A DNA stretch of 64,000 nucleotides. Source: JAHQVI01 sp050330195 (lineage in GTDB: Bacteria > Pseudomonadota > Alphaproteobacteria > Rhizobiales > Rhodomicrobiaceae). The position numbers were made by a program, and so were the translations under genes. The stretch lies in contig JBHJOB010000005.1 in assembly GCA_050330195.1 (NCBI GenBank), positions 40,611-104,610 on the forward strand, written 5' to 3'. The notes under the pieces were generated by a model. The model was not told where the DNA came from. It saw only the letters and a list, made by a program, of their open reading frames with translations, and ran no database searches. Positions within the stretch are counted from its first letter, which is position 1; each line of letters starts with the position of its first letter. Shown piece after piece: positions 44,201 through 51,368 of the stretch.

Positions 44201-45057
44201 GTCTGCTCGTTCGCGCGCTGCATCAGCGACGCCTGGATGCGCTTCATTTCGGTTGTCTCGACGAGCATGTTGACCGCACCGGCAAACTCGCCGGCAGCAT
44301 CGTGAAGCGGCGTCGGATACGGCATGACGGGTATGCGGGTGCCGTCGGGACGCTCGGCAATCAGTTCGATGTCGCGGATCGGCCGTCTTTCCTTCAGTGC
44401 GACGGCCATCGGACATTGATCATGGGGCAGGAACGTCCCGTCGGTCCGGTGCAACCGCCAGGAAACGCACCATCTGTCCTTGCCGAGCTGCAACTCACGT
44501 CCCGAAAGCTCCGTTGCGGCCTTGTTGCAGAAGGTGATGAAGCCGTCGGCGTCGGTTGTATAGATCGCGGCGGGGAGCGCATCTAACAATTCGCGGGACC
44601 GGTGCTCACCCTCGCGAACCGAAGCCTCGTCGCGCTTGCGTGCGGTAATGTCCTGAAAGCAGTTGATCGAGCCCTCCAGCAGACCCTGCCGGTCCCTGAG
44701 CGGCTCGACGCCGACCAGCATGGATCGGCGTGCGCCGTCCGCGCCCTGGATCAGAAACTCACGATCATGACAGGACTCCCCGCTCCGCAACGCCCGGGCC
44801 ATCGGACTCATTTCATAAGGCAGCACGGCGCCGTCAGTATTGAAGATCCGGAAAGCGGATATCTGTTCAAGACGAACCGGCATTTCGGACTGGCCGAGCA
44901 GGTTCTGCGCACGCTGGTTTGCGCGCATGATGCTTCCATCCGCGCTGGCAAGATAGAGCGCGGCAGGGATTGCATCCAGAATGACCTGGTCGAGAGTAAG
45001 AAGGGTTGTATATCCGGAAAGCGCCAATGAGCTGGATAGGGCCTGAAGACTGCTCAT
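41266..45057 (-). CDS. Multi-PAS HWE-family sensor histidine kinase
   Basis: This 1263-residue kinase has no obvious membrane segment, so it is probably cytoplasmic. In order it has PAS domains at about 25-135, 150-270, 445-560, 570-690, 695-810, 815-935 and 945-1065, with a GAF-like domain at 280-440. It ends in an HWE/HisKA_2 kinase. The phosphoacceptor His is H1078 in ELNHRVKNTL, the N-box is HELATNAVKYGA (1171-1182) and the G-box is near 1221-1230. HWE kinases feed the PhyR-NepR-EcfG pathway in this class. AAGGAGAG precedes the ATG, and a consensus EcfG promoter lies 41 bases upstream. The signals of seven PAS domains cannot be told from sequence. Confidence 0.93.
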   Translation of the reverse strand: MSSLQALSSSLALSGYTTLLTLDQVILDAIPAALYLASADGSIMRANQRAQNLLGQSEMPVRLEQISAFRIFNTDGAVLPYEMSPMARALRSGESCHDREFLIQGADGARRSMLVGVEPLRDRQGLLEGSINCFQDITARKRDEASVREGEHRSRELLDALPAAIYTTDADGFITFCNKAATELSGRELQLGKDRWCVSWRLHRTDGTFLPHDQCPMAVALKERRPIRDIELIAERPDGTRIPVMPYPTPLHDAAGEFAGAVNMLVETTEMKRIQASLMQRANEQTALFRFTDTLYRAETAEDIYEAGLDAITGGLRCSRAAILLFDESHVMRFVASRGLSEDYRKGVEGHTPWQAGERNAQPIFIGDAEAAVSLGEVKNLILAEGIGALSFIPVAVGGRVIGKFMAYYDTPHSFDDNEINLAVTIARQLGFSLARIRAEDELRRNEERLRSMFEHAGVGMTMLDPNGAIIRANAAFLAIIDRPMDEVYGRGSIEFTHPDDIPIHEKAVAELRNGEGPVPLEKRYILKDGRDVWARLTLSRGNDDHLLAIVENIDARKRAEQIVREIADQLTLVTDTVPVLIGHCDVNHRYKFVNKLYAELFGRTPDECIGKPISEVIGAEAYEAAREWIDLVLTGQAVDFETEVTFPKAGKRFMRCSYVPEFDKAGAVTGWMAAITDITERKLHEEAVEESEERFRAIVDTTPECVKLVAPDGTLLHMNASGLGMIGADQPSSVIGKSIYSVITPKDRDAFREFNERICRGEKGALEFEIVNLKGVSRHMETHAAPFRTAAGDTVQLAVTRDVTARKRAEEKLVESQAHLQLTTEAAQIGTWQWNIQRGDLLWSALHKEMWGYEPTPDPISYDDWAKCLHPDDLAHAQKCIEECLVGNAPYDVEYRMTPRGQTEQRWIRSTGRATFDDSGKPTCLQGVSLDVTDRKRAEDRLRKSEAEFRTLADNINHLAWMTDASGWMYWYNKRWFDHTGTTLTEMEGWGWRKVLHPDHTDRVITKISSCFETGEAWEDTFPILGKDGEYRWFLSRAVPIRNDEGRIVRWFGTNTDITERRQAEEQRTLLINELNHRVKNTLATVQAIAAQTLRGAEADPSMRERLEARLLALSNAHNILTEESWEGAEIRQIVSRALEPHAYPERLRIDGPDFRLSPKAAVAIAMGIHELATNAVKYGAFSNETGRVELNWRVKAGDVPELELCWRETGGPAVVQPTRRGFGSRLIERNLVHDLDGSARIDYASDGVVCHVTCPLAAVIA

Positions 45058-45097
45058 CGGCCATCTCTCCTTTGCGTCTGCTTGATCAACCTGTCAA

Positions 45098-45122
45098 AAC
45101 GCATCACGCTCATGAAGGTTCC
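45098..45122 (-). promoter_or_regulatory. EcfG-type promoter of the HWE kinase operon
   Basis: On the minus strand, GGAAC - 16 bases - CGTT matches the alphaproteobacterial EcfG (extracytoplasmic stress sigma) consensus exactly. It lies 41 bases before the kinase ATG. Confidence 0.8.
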
Positions 45123-45182
45123 ATGCATTGTTCCCGATCTTTGTAATAATGCATGCAGCGCGTGCGATTAAAAAACGCTTAT

Positions 45183-45207
45183 GGAACTTTTTTACCGGAT
45201 CGCGGTT
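45183..45207 (+). promoter_or_regulatory. Near-consensus EcfG promoter upstream of the AI-2E-family gene
   Basis: GGAAC - 16 bases - GGTT differs from the consensus at one -10 position. The implied leader to the start at 45388 is about 170 bases, longer than for the other sites. The rest of this 330-base divergent gap shows no gene. Confidence 0.5.
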
Positions 45208-45387
45208 CTTTTCACCGCTGCAACGGGCTCCGAACGGGAAGCCGCGCCAATTTCATACAATATGGGCAAATGCTCGTCCAACGCCAAGAAGCGAGCAACC
45301 CCCGAGATTGAAACTCACGGGCCCGTAACGCTTTTGTCCTCGCAGCGGCATGTGTTTGGGTAGGTATTTGTGGGAGGCATGACGCCG

Positions 45388-46503
45388 ATGACGATCGCGA
45401 GAACGACACCTTTCGAAGCAGAAGCTGAACAACCTCCGACCAAGCCCGTCCCCGATATTCTGACCACAACCAGCCAGATTGCAATCATCGGCCTGTTCTG
45501 TCTTGCCGTGCTCTCGCTGCTGTTCGTCGGACGAATGCTTATTGTGCCGGTTGTTCTGGCCGTGGTGATCGCAACAATTCTCGGACCAGCCGTCACCCGA
45601 TTGAAGAAGCACGGCATCCCCCGCGTCGTGAGCGCGATCACAATCGTTCTTCTCGTGTTCGGGGTGATGGTGTTTCTGGCTGTCACGCTGACCACGCCGC
45701 TGACGGACTGGATAGGGCGCGCATCCGAACTTGGCTGGCTGCTCCGCAGCAAGTTACAAAGCTTCAGCCAGCCGATCAGCGCTCTTCAAGAAATTTACGC
45801 CGAGATACAGAATGTAGGTGGAGGCGGCGGCTCGGATCCGGCCGTCGAGATCAAGGCCGCGGGCGACGCCAACATTGTCGAAACCGTTCTGGCGATACTG
45901 ACGCCCGCGCTGAGCCAGCTTCTGATCTTTTTCGTCTCCCTGATCTTTTACCTGATCTACAAGGAAGACTTCAAAAACTTCGTGGTGATGACGTTCGCCA
46001 CGCGCGGCATGCGCATCCGCATTCTGCGTACCTACAACATCATCGAATCGCGACTCTCGCGGTATTTCTCCACCTTCACGCTGATCAATGTCGGGATGGC
46101 CGTCGTCATCACGGTCGCGATGTGGCTGGTCGGGATGCCCAATCCGCTGCTGTGGGGCGTGTTGGCGGGCTTGTTCAACTACCTGCCCTATCTTGGCCCC
46201 GCCATCGTGACGGTCGCGCTTGCCGTTGCGTCGCTGCTCACGTTCGATACCTTACCGCAGGCGCTGCTGCCACCGATGCTTTACATGTTCATCCATCTGC
46301 TTGAGGGCGAGTTCATCACGCCGAGCATTCTGGGCTATTCGCTTGCCATCAATCCGTTCTTCCTCTTCCTCGCCGTTGTGTTCTGGACGTGGATGTGGGG
46401 ACCGGCGGGCGCGTTTCTTGCCGTGCCCATCACGATGATCACGGTCAGCATCGCGCAACAAATCATCGGCGAGCCGGAACCCAGGCAGCCCTTGCCGGGA
46501 TAG
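45388..46503 (+). CDS. AI-2E family transporter (YdiK/PerM-like)
   Basis: This 371-residue inner-membrane protein has about eight helices. Family features include an N-terminal pair of helices (about 30-75), a soluble loop with a Gly-rich run (GGGGG near 146), an amphipathic region ESRLSRYFSTFTLINVGMA near 222 and the C-terminal LLEGEFITPSILGYSLAINPFFLFLAVVFW (near 309-338, two parts). The ATG at 45388 has GGGAGG ten bases upstream, and earlier GTG/ATG starts are too close to it. The family includes exporters and Na/H-like carriers, and the substrate is unknown. A weak EcfG site lies upstream. Confidence 0.9.
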   Translation: MTIARTTPFEAEAEQPPTKPVPDILTTTSQIAIIGLFCLAVLSLLFVGRMLIVPVVLAVVIATILGPAVTRLKKHGIPRVVSAITIVLLVFGVMVFLAVTLTTPLTDWIGRASELGWLLRSKLQSFSQPISALQEIYAEIQNVGGGGGSDPAVEIKAAGDANIVETVLAILTPALSQLLIFFVSLIFYLIYKEDFKNFVVMTFATRGMRIRILRTYNIIESRLSRYFSTFTLINVGMAVVITVAMWLVGMPNPLLWGVLAGLFNYLPYLGPAIVTVALAVASLLTFDTLPQALLPPMLYMFIHLLEGEFITPSILGYSLAINPFFLFLAVVFWTWMWGPAGAFLAVPITMITVSIAQQIIGEPEPRQPLPG

Positions 46504-46560
46504 CCTGAAGCAAAGCTTCATGGGCGTTGACGCGGAGAGGGGCTTTGCAGCTTTGGGCGT

Positions 46561-46585
46561 GGAACCGGCGCCCCTGCAGAGCGTC
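46561..46585 (+). promoter_or_regulatory. Near-consensus EcfG promoter of the DUF3008 gene
   Basis: GGAAC - 16 bases - CGTC has one mismatch in the -10 element. The expected start of transcription is about 30 bases before the ATG at 46621. Confidence 0.6.
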
Positions 46586-46620
46586 TGTCTTCCGGGAAAC
46601 AATTTTCGAGGAAACAGACC

Positions 46621-46812
46621 ATGCCAGCAAAATCGAAAGCACAGCAGAAGGCCGCCGGCGCGGCGCTCGCGGCCAAGCGCGGCGACATGCCGAAGTCGAA
46701 GCTCAAGGGTGCGTCTAGGGAGATGGAAAAATCCATGTCCGAAAGCGAGCTTGAGGACTTCGCGGAAACCAAGCGCAAAAAACTGCCGGAAAAGAAATCC
46801 GACAAGAAATGA
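46621..46812 (+). CDS. DUF3008-family small basic protein
   Basis: This 63-residue, highly charged protein (MPAKSKAQQKAAGAALAAKR...) belongs to the DUF3008 family. It is short, Lys/Ala-rich and probably disordered in part. A conserved SMSESELEDFAETKRKKLPEKK end is visible. Family members are widespread in alphaproteobacteria, and a stress role is suggested here by the EcfG-like promoter just upstream. GAGGAAAC precedes the ATG. Confidence 0.88.
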   Translation: MPAKSKAQQKAAGAALAAKRGDMPKSKLKGASREMEKSMSESELEDFAETKRKKLPEKKSDKK

Positions 46813-46819
46813 TGATCGG

Positions 46820-46852
46820 CAGCCAATCGCCGCCCGACGCGGTTGGCTGTTT
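46820..46852 (+). terminator. Possible terminator after the DUF3008 gene
   Basis: CAGCCAA ... TTGGCTG with an inner CGC/GCG pairing is followed by only a short T run (TTT). It is weak but well placed. Confidence 0.4.
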
Positions 46853-46889
46853 CCTCGCCGGCTTCCGGTCCGCTACCGCACAAAATTCG

Positions 46890-46914
46890 GGAACCCTCCC
46901 CCGCGACCCACGTT
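46890..46914 (+). promoter_or_regulatory. EcfG-type promoter of the OmpA-family gene
   Basis: GGAAC - 16 bases - CGTT is an exact consensus match, 43 bases before the ATG at 46958. Confidence 0.78.
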
Positions 46915-46957
46915 GAGTTTCCACCATTTCTCATGGTGCTCAACCTGGAGGTTTCAA

Positions 46958-48085
46958 ATGCGGCATTTCACACAACTCGGGGGAAGCATGGCGCTGGCTG
47001 CACTGGCGGCATTTTCGGCCCCAACATCATCCCTGGCCCAAACTGGCGAAACCGGCGGCGAATTGTTTGCCCTTCGTATCGGAGAGCTTCTGAGAAGCCG
47101 GGGTTACAGTCAGGTCGAACTTGACAATCTTGAGGGCGACTCGCTTTCGGCAAGAGGCTGTATCGACAATGCGCTCTACGATCTGACGCTGAACCGGGAG
47201 GGCCGCATCACGGAGCGGCAGGAAGCGGGTGATTGTCCGCCGGAGCCCGCCAGAGAGCCGGTCAGCGACGAGGTGATCATCGACACGCTTTATGGCCGGG
47301 GTTACATCCGGGTTTCGATCGTCGACAACACGCCGCCGACGCTGCTCGTCAATGCCTGCCACGGGGAGGAGGAATTTCAGGTTCGCATGAACAGCGCCGG
47401 TGACGTCATCGATACGAAGCCGGACGGAAAATGCGACCTGTCGAAAATGCCTCCGCTGACGGCCGACGAAACCCTTCGCATTCTCTCCCTTCAGGGCTAT
47501 CAGAACATCCGCGTCCGCAATGCCGACGAAACGCCTTACAGGATGATCGCCTGTTCCGGTTCGCGCGAGTTCGAGCTGACTGTCACCAATGCCGCAAACA
47601 TCACGTCGCGCGAGGCAAGCGGCTTCTGCGAGGTCGGAACGGAGGCGGTAGAATTTCTTCCGCCGCGTCCGGTCGAAGAGGCCATCCTCGGCGGCGACGA
47701 TGCTCTTGAGCCAGAAAGCTGCCAGACTGTTTTCGACTGGCTCCAATATGAGCAGCCCATTACCTTCGCGAAGGAAAGCGCCGAGTTGAACGATGAAAAT
47801 CTCGCCGTCATCGCAACCCTCGCCAAAACCGCAAAGCGCTGTCCGATGACTGAAATGCTCATCGAAGGCCACACCAGCACAAGCGGCGACGACGCTTTCA
47901 ACCAGACGCTTAGCGAACAGCGTGCGCTGGCCGTGGAAAATGCACTCCGGGATGCCGGTATTTCGACCTCGCGGCTGACGGCGCATGGTTTCGGCGAGGC
48001 CTATCCGCGCTTTACCGGGGACGCAAACGCAGATCTCAACCGGCGCATCGAGATCCATCTGGATTGGGATCTCAACCGGAGTTAG
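46958..48085 (+). CDS. OmpA-family protein with three tandem disulfide modules
   Basis: This 375-residue exported protein has CTGGAGG before the ATG and a signal peptide cleaved near residue 27 (SSLA). Three tandem modules of about 57 residues follow (36-93, 102-159, 168-224). Each has a helix, the GY..V/I strand and a cysteine pair exactly 25 residues apart (C68/C93, C134/C159, C199/C224). A C-terminal OmpA peptidoglycan-binding domain (about 260-370) holds FAKESAELNDEN, LIEGHTSTSG, LSEQRALAVENAL and NRRIEIHL. It probably anchors to peptidoglycan under stress. The modules look PepSY-like, but this is uncertain. The stop merges with repeat copy E. Confidence 0.88.
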   Translation: MRHFTQLGGSMALAALAAFSAPTSSLAQTGETGGELFALRIGELLRSRGYSQVELDNLEGDSLSARGCIDNALYDLTLNREGRITERQEAGDCPPEPAREPVSDEVIIDTLYGRGYIRVSIVDNTPPTLLVNACHGEEEFQVRMNSAGDVIDTKPDGKCDLSKMPPLTADETLRILSLQGYQNIRVRNADETPYRMIACSGSREFELTVTNAANITSREASGFCEVGTEAVEFLPPRPVEEAILGGDDALEPESCQTVFDWLQYEQPITFAKESAELNDENLAVIATLAKTAKRCPMTEMLIEGHTSTSGDDAFNQTLSEQRALAVENALRDAGISTSRLTAHGFGEAYPRFTGDANADLNRRIEIHLDWDLNRS

Positions 48086-48141
48086 AGCGATATCCGATTA
48101 TCAAGGGTCAGGATCGTTTCCGTGCGAAATGGTCCCGATCC
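48082..48141 (+). repeat. Bipartite palindromic repeat, copy E (first half shortened)
   Basis: This begins at the TAG stop of the OmpA-family gene (TTAGAGCGATATCCGA). The first hairpin is truncated, then GGATCGTTTC ... GAAATGGTCCCGATCC forms the second hairpin as in copies B and D. Confidence 0.62.
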
Positions 48142-48167
48142 AAAGAGAATCCCACGGATTTGACATT

Positions 48168-48198
48168 AAAGCCGCCTGGGCAACGCAGGCGGCTTTTT
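48168..48198 (+). terminator. Rho-independent terminator after the OmpA-family gene
   Basis: The stem AAAGCCGCCTG / CAGGCGGCTTT with a 7-base loop is followed by TTT and then CC. It is a strong GC stem with a good T run. Confidence 0.85.
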
Positions 48199-48267
48199 CC
48201 TGGCCGTGCGAAAGTTACCAGCGGAAATTTTCTTTTCTGAATTTGCCGAAATATGGATCTCCCAACC

Positions 48268-48292
48268 GGAACCGAATGCAGCCCAAGTCGTT
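48268..48292 (+). promoter_or_regulatory. EcfG-type promoter of the PRC-barrel gene
   Basis: GGAAC - 16 bases - CGTT is an exact consensus match, about 88 bases before the ATG at 48381. Confidence 0.78.
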
Positions 48293-48380
48293 CTATCCCC
48301 AGACGTAAGCTGAACGGCGAATTCCTGAATAGTTGGTGCGGTTCAAGCTTGCTTAAGCAGATTAAAGGAGTTTGACACTC

Positions 48381-49007
48381 ATGTTGAAGAAACTGACACT
48401 GACAGTTGCAACGGCCGCGCTGATGACCAGCGGCGCTTTTGCACAGGACAACAACCAGCCGGTCGATCAGACCACGACCCCGCCGGCCGCGAGCCAGCCT
48501 GCTGACCAGCCGAGCATGGATGCAGCACCGGACACGACGACCGCTCCGGATATGAGCACGGATACGGCTGATACGCCTGCGATGACCGAGCCTGGCTCCA
48601 CGGCTGGTGTCGCGACTACCGATCTCAGCAGCGAGTTTGTGACTTCGGCGTCCGCCGGCCATATGCGGGTGAGCGAATTGACCGGTCTGACGGTCAGGAA
48701 CTCCGCTGATGAGAATCTTGGCGACATCAATGACATCATTCTCGGCAACCAGGGTGAGGCGGATGTTGCCATCATCGGCGTCGGCGGCTTCCTTGGCATC
48801 GGCGAAAAGAATGTCGGCGTGCCCTTCGACCGGATCAACGTAACGGTCGGCGAAAACAACAACCTCGTCGCACGTCTGGACACCACGAAAGAAGCCCTGG
48901 AAGCAGCGCCCGCTTATGTGGACCGCGACGACCAGACCTCGGCGGTGACCCCTGCGCCTGCAACTGACGCACCGGCAATGGATGCGCCTGCAGGGCAGAC
49001 AAACTAA
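48381..49007 (+). CDS. Secreted PRC-barrel domain protein
   Basis: This 208-residue protein has a signal peptide ending AFA at 19-21, a low-complexity Pro/Thr/Asp/Ala-rich stretch (about 25-80), then one PRC-barrel domain (MRVSELTGLTVRNSADENLGDINDIILG near 94-121, then VGGFLGIGEKNVGVPFDRI). The tail is again Ala/Pro-rich. PRC-barrel proteins of this form are frequent stress-induced envelope proteins in alphaproteobacteria, and the EcfG promoter agrees. AAAGGAG precedes the ATG by ten bases. Confidence 0.88.
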   Translation: MLKKLTLTVATAALMTSGAFAQDNNQPVDQTTTPPAASQPADQPSMDAAPDTTTAPDMSTDTADTPAMTEPGSTAGVATTDLSSEFVTSASAGHMRVSELTGLTVRNSADENLGDINDIILGNQGEADVAIIGVGGFLGIGEKNVGVPFDRINVTVGENNNLVARLDTTKEALEAAPAYVDRDDQTSAVTPAPATDAPAMDAPAGQTN

Positions 49008-49037
49008 GATCTGACGTTTTCTGCGTTTGACTCATCA

Positions 49038-49064
49038 AACCCGGCCCTCGCGGCCGGGTTTTTT
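49038..49064 (+). terminator. Rho-independent terminator of the PRC-barrel gene
   Basis: The perfect 9-base stem AACCCGGCC / GGCCGGGTT with loop CTCGC is followed by TTTT. Confidence 0.9.
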
Positions 49065-49193
49065 CATAACCATAAACCTCCACCTCCGTGTGACTGTATT
49101 GACCACAGCAATGGTTCAAGGACGGAGGTTTCTTGCCTGAATTGGGGAACCAGCCCAGTCCTCCACTGTAGGTGAATAATGGTTATGAAAAAA
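49059..49193. repeat. Long-range inverted repeat between two terminators
   Basis: TTTTTTCATAACCAT (49,059-49,073) and its exact reverse complement (49,179-49,193) face each other across 105 bases. The outer ends overlap the T-tracts of the convergent terminators. A small mobile unit or a structured RNA is possible, and no gene lies inside. Confidence 0.5.
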
Positions 49194-49225
49194 AAATCGG
49201 GCCAGCCCCTTCGAGCCAGCCCGAT
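49188..49225 (-). terminator. Rho-independent terminator of groEL
   Basis: On the minus strand a 13-base stem (ATCGGGCTGGCTC / GGGCTGGCCCGAT, with three wobbles) and GAAG loop are followed by eight or nine T residues, 28 bases after the groEL stop. Confidence 0.88.
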
Positions 49226-49252
49226 CCGTTCCTTCCGCATGGCAGCGGCAAA

Positions 49253-50905
49253 TTACATCATGCCGCCCATGCCAGGCATACCGCCCATGCCGCCCATATC
49301 GGGCATTCCGCCGCCCGGGCCATCCTTGCTCGGCGTCTCGGCTACGCCTGCTTCGGTGGTGATCAGCAGCGAAGCGATGGATGCGGCGTCCTGCAGAGCG
49401 GTCAGCACGACCTTCGCCGGGTCGATGATGCCGGCCTCGATCATGTCGACATATTCATCGTTCTGCGCGTCATAACCGTAATTGGCTTTTTTCGACTCCA
49501 GCAGCTTGCCAGCCACGATCGAGCCTTCGACACCGGCATTTTCCGCGATCTGACGAAGCGGAGCCTGCAAGGCGCGGCGCACGATGTTGATGCCGGCGGT
49601 CTGGTCCTCGTTGTCGCCTTCGGACGTGATAGCCGCCACGGCGCGGAGCAGCGCGACGCCGCCGCCCGCAACGATACCGCCTTCGACAGCCGCGCGGGTT
49701 GCATTCAGCGCATCGTCGACGCGGTCCTTCTTTTCCTTCACTTCCACTTCGGTCGCGCCGCCAACCCGGATGACGGCAACGCCGCCCGACAATTTGGCCA
49801 GCCGTTCCTGCAGCTTCTCCTTGTCGTAATCGGAAGTGGTGTCTTCAACCTGCTGCTTGATCTGGGCGACGCGGGCCTGAATGTCCTTCTTCTTGCCGGA
49901 GCCGTCGACGATGACGGTGTTGTCCTTGTCGATCTTGACGTGCTTGGCGGTGCCGAGCATCTTGATCGTGACGTTTTCCAGCTTGATGCCGAGATCCTCG
50001 GAGATGACTTCGCCGCCGGTCAGGATCGCGATGTCCTGCAGCATGGCCTTGCGGCGGTCGCCGAAGCCCGGAGCCTTGACGGCAGCAACCTTGAGGCCGC
50101 CGCGCAGCTTGTTGACGACAAGAGTCGCCAGCGCTTCGCCTTCGACATCCTCGGCAAGGATCAGGAGCGGCCGCGATGACTGCACCACGGCTTCCAGCAC
50201 GGGCAGCATGGCCTGCAAGTTGGACAGCTTGCCCTCATGAATGAGGATCAGCGGGTCGTCCATCTCGACGAGCATCTTCTCGGCGTTGGTGACGAAATAG
50301 GGCGAGATATAGCCGCGATCGAACTGCATGCCCTCGACGACGTCCAGCTCGCTCTCAAGGCTCTTGGCCTCCTCGACGGTGATGACGCCGTCATTGCCGA
50401 CCTTTTCCATGGCCCTGGCGATCATGTCGCCGATTTCCACATCGCCATTGGCGGAGATGCGGCCGACCTGCGCGATCTCGGTGGAAGCGCTAACCTTCTT
50501 GGCCTTCTTCCTGATCGAGGCGGACACATCGGCAACCGCCTTGTCGATGCCGCGCTTGAGATCCATCGGGTTCATGCCGGCGGCAACCGCCTTCAGGCCT
50601 TCCTTGACGATCGCATGAGCGAGCACAGTCGCTGTCGTGGTTCCGTCGCCCGCCTTGTCGTTCGTCTTGGAGGCGACCTCCTTGATCATCTGTGCGCCCA
50701 TATTCTCGAACTTGTCCTCAAGCTCGATTTCCTTGGCGACGGTCACGCCGTCCTTCGTGGTGCGCGGCGCGCCGAAGGATTTGTCGATGATGACGTGACG
50801 TCCCTTCGGCCCAAGCGTGACCTTCACGGCATTGGCAAGCGTTTCGACGCCGCGCAACATGCGCTCGCGGGCGTCCGAGGAAAAACGAACGGTTTTAGCG
50901 GTCAT
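49253..50905 (-). CDS. groL: Chaperonin GroEL (60 kDa)
   Basis: This 550-residue subunit of the double-ring chaperonin folds cytosolic proteins with ATP and GroES. Family features include GPKGRHVIIDKSFGAP near 31, the ATP-site GDGTTTATVLAHAI (catalytic Asp near 87), GVAVIRVGGATEVEVKEKKDRVDDALNATRAA (near 402-433, two parts) and the C-terminal Gly-Met tail (GGMGGMPGMGGMM). It is the second gene of groESL, 93 bases after groES. The operon is under CIRCE and probably RpoH control. The length is normal. Confidence 0.98.
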   Translation of the reverse strand: MTAKTVRFSSDARERMLRGVETLANAVKVTLGPKGRHVIIDKSFGAPRTTKDGVTVAKEIELEDKFENMGAQMIKEVASKTNDKAGDGTTTATVLAHAIVKEGLKAVAAGMNPMDLKRGIDKAVADVSASIRKKAKKVSASTEIAQVGRISANGDVEIGDMIARAMEKVGNDGVITVEEAKSLESELDVVEGMQFDRGYISPYFVTNAEKMLVEMDDPLILIHEGKLSNLQAMLPVLEAVVQSSRPLLILAEDVEGEALATLVVNKLRGGLKVAAVKAPGFGDRRKAMLQDIAILTGGEVISEDLGIKLENVTIKMLGTAKHVKIDKDNTVIVDGSGKKKDIQARVAQIKQQVEDTTSDYDKEKLQERLAKLSGGVAVIRVGGATEVEVKEKKDRVDDALNATRAAVEGGIVAGGGVALLRAVAAITSEGDNEDQTAGINIVRRALQAPLRQIAENAGVEGSIVAGKLLESKKANYGYDAQNDEYVDMIEAGIIDPAKVVLTALQDAASIASLLITTEAGVAETPSKDGPGGGMPDMGGMGGMPGMGGMM

Positions 50906-50998
50906 TGCAACTCTTTCATTTTGGGTAACAGGGAGCAGGCATCGAGCCGGTTTCGATCCGGCTGGTGCTCATCGAGACAGCAAGGGCAAAGCAAACGT

Positions 50999-51286
50999 CT
51001 ATTCCAAAACGCCCATGATATCGGACTCTTTCATGATCAGGACGTCCTCGCCGTCGATCTTGACTTCGGTTCCCGACCATTTGCCGAACAGCACCGTGTC
51101 TCCGGCTTTGACGTCGAGCGGAATGAGCTCGTTGTCGTCACCGCGCGCCCCTGCGCCGACCGCGAGCACCTTGCCTTGCTGCGGTTTTTCAGCGGCGGTG
51201 TCCGGAATGATGATGCCGCCGGCGGTTTTCATTTCTTCTTCAAGGCGTTTCACCACGACGCGGTCGTGGAGCGGACGAAGTTTCAT
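50999..51286 (-). CDS. groS: Co-chaperonin GroES (10 kDa)
   Basis: This 95-residue lid of the GroEL chamber starts at the ATG at 51286 (MKLRPLHDRVVVKRLEEE), with GGGAGATT upstream. The mobile loop EEEMKTAGGIIIPDTAAEKP (near 17-36) binds GroEL. Then follow GKVLAVGAG, VKAGDTVLFGKWSGTEVKIDGED and the end VLIMKESDIMGVLE. It is the first gene of groESL. Confidence 0.98.
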   Translation of the reverse strand: MKLRPLHDRVVVKRLEEEMKTAGGIIIPDTAAEKPQQGKVLAVGAGARGDDNELIPLDVKAGDTVLFGKWSGTEVKIDGEDVLIMKESDIMGVLE

Positions 51287-51335
51287 CTCAATCTCCCGTA
51301 TTCGGCGAACCTGATTTGAAGACCGGCCGAGGGGT

Positions 51336-51362
51336 TTAGCAATTGACACGGCCGAGTGCTAA
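51336..51362. promoter_or_regulatory. CIRCE element (HrcA operator) of groESL
   Basis: TTAGCAATT - 9 bases - GAGTGCTAA: the right arm is perfect and the left arm differs from TTAGCACTC at two positions. It lies between the groES promoter and start codon. HrcA would repress here, and the hrcA gene is outside the window. Confidence 0.88.
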
Positions 51363-51368
51363 TCCCGG

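Noticed and set aside
41545..44586. 1013-codon plus-strand open frame
   Set aside because: It is antisense to the HWE kinase, with no recognisable motif.
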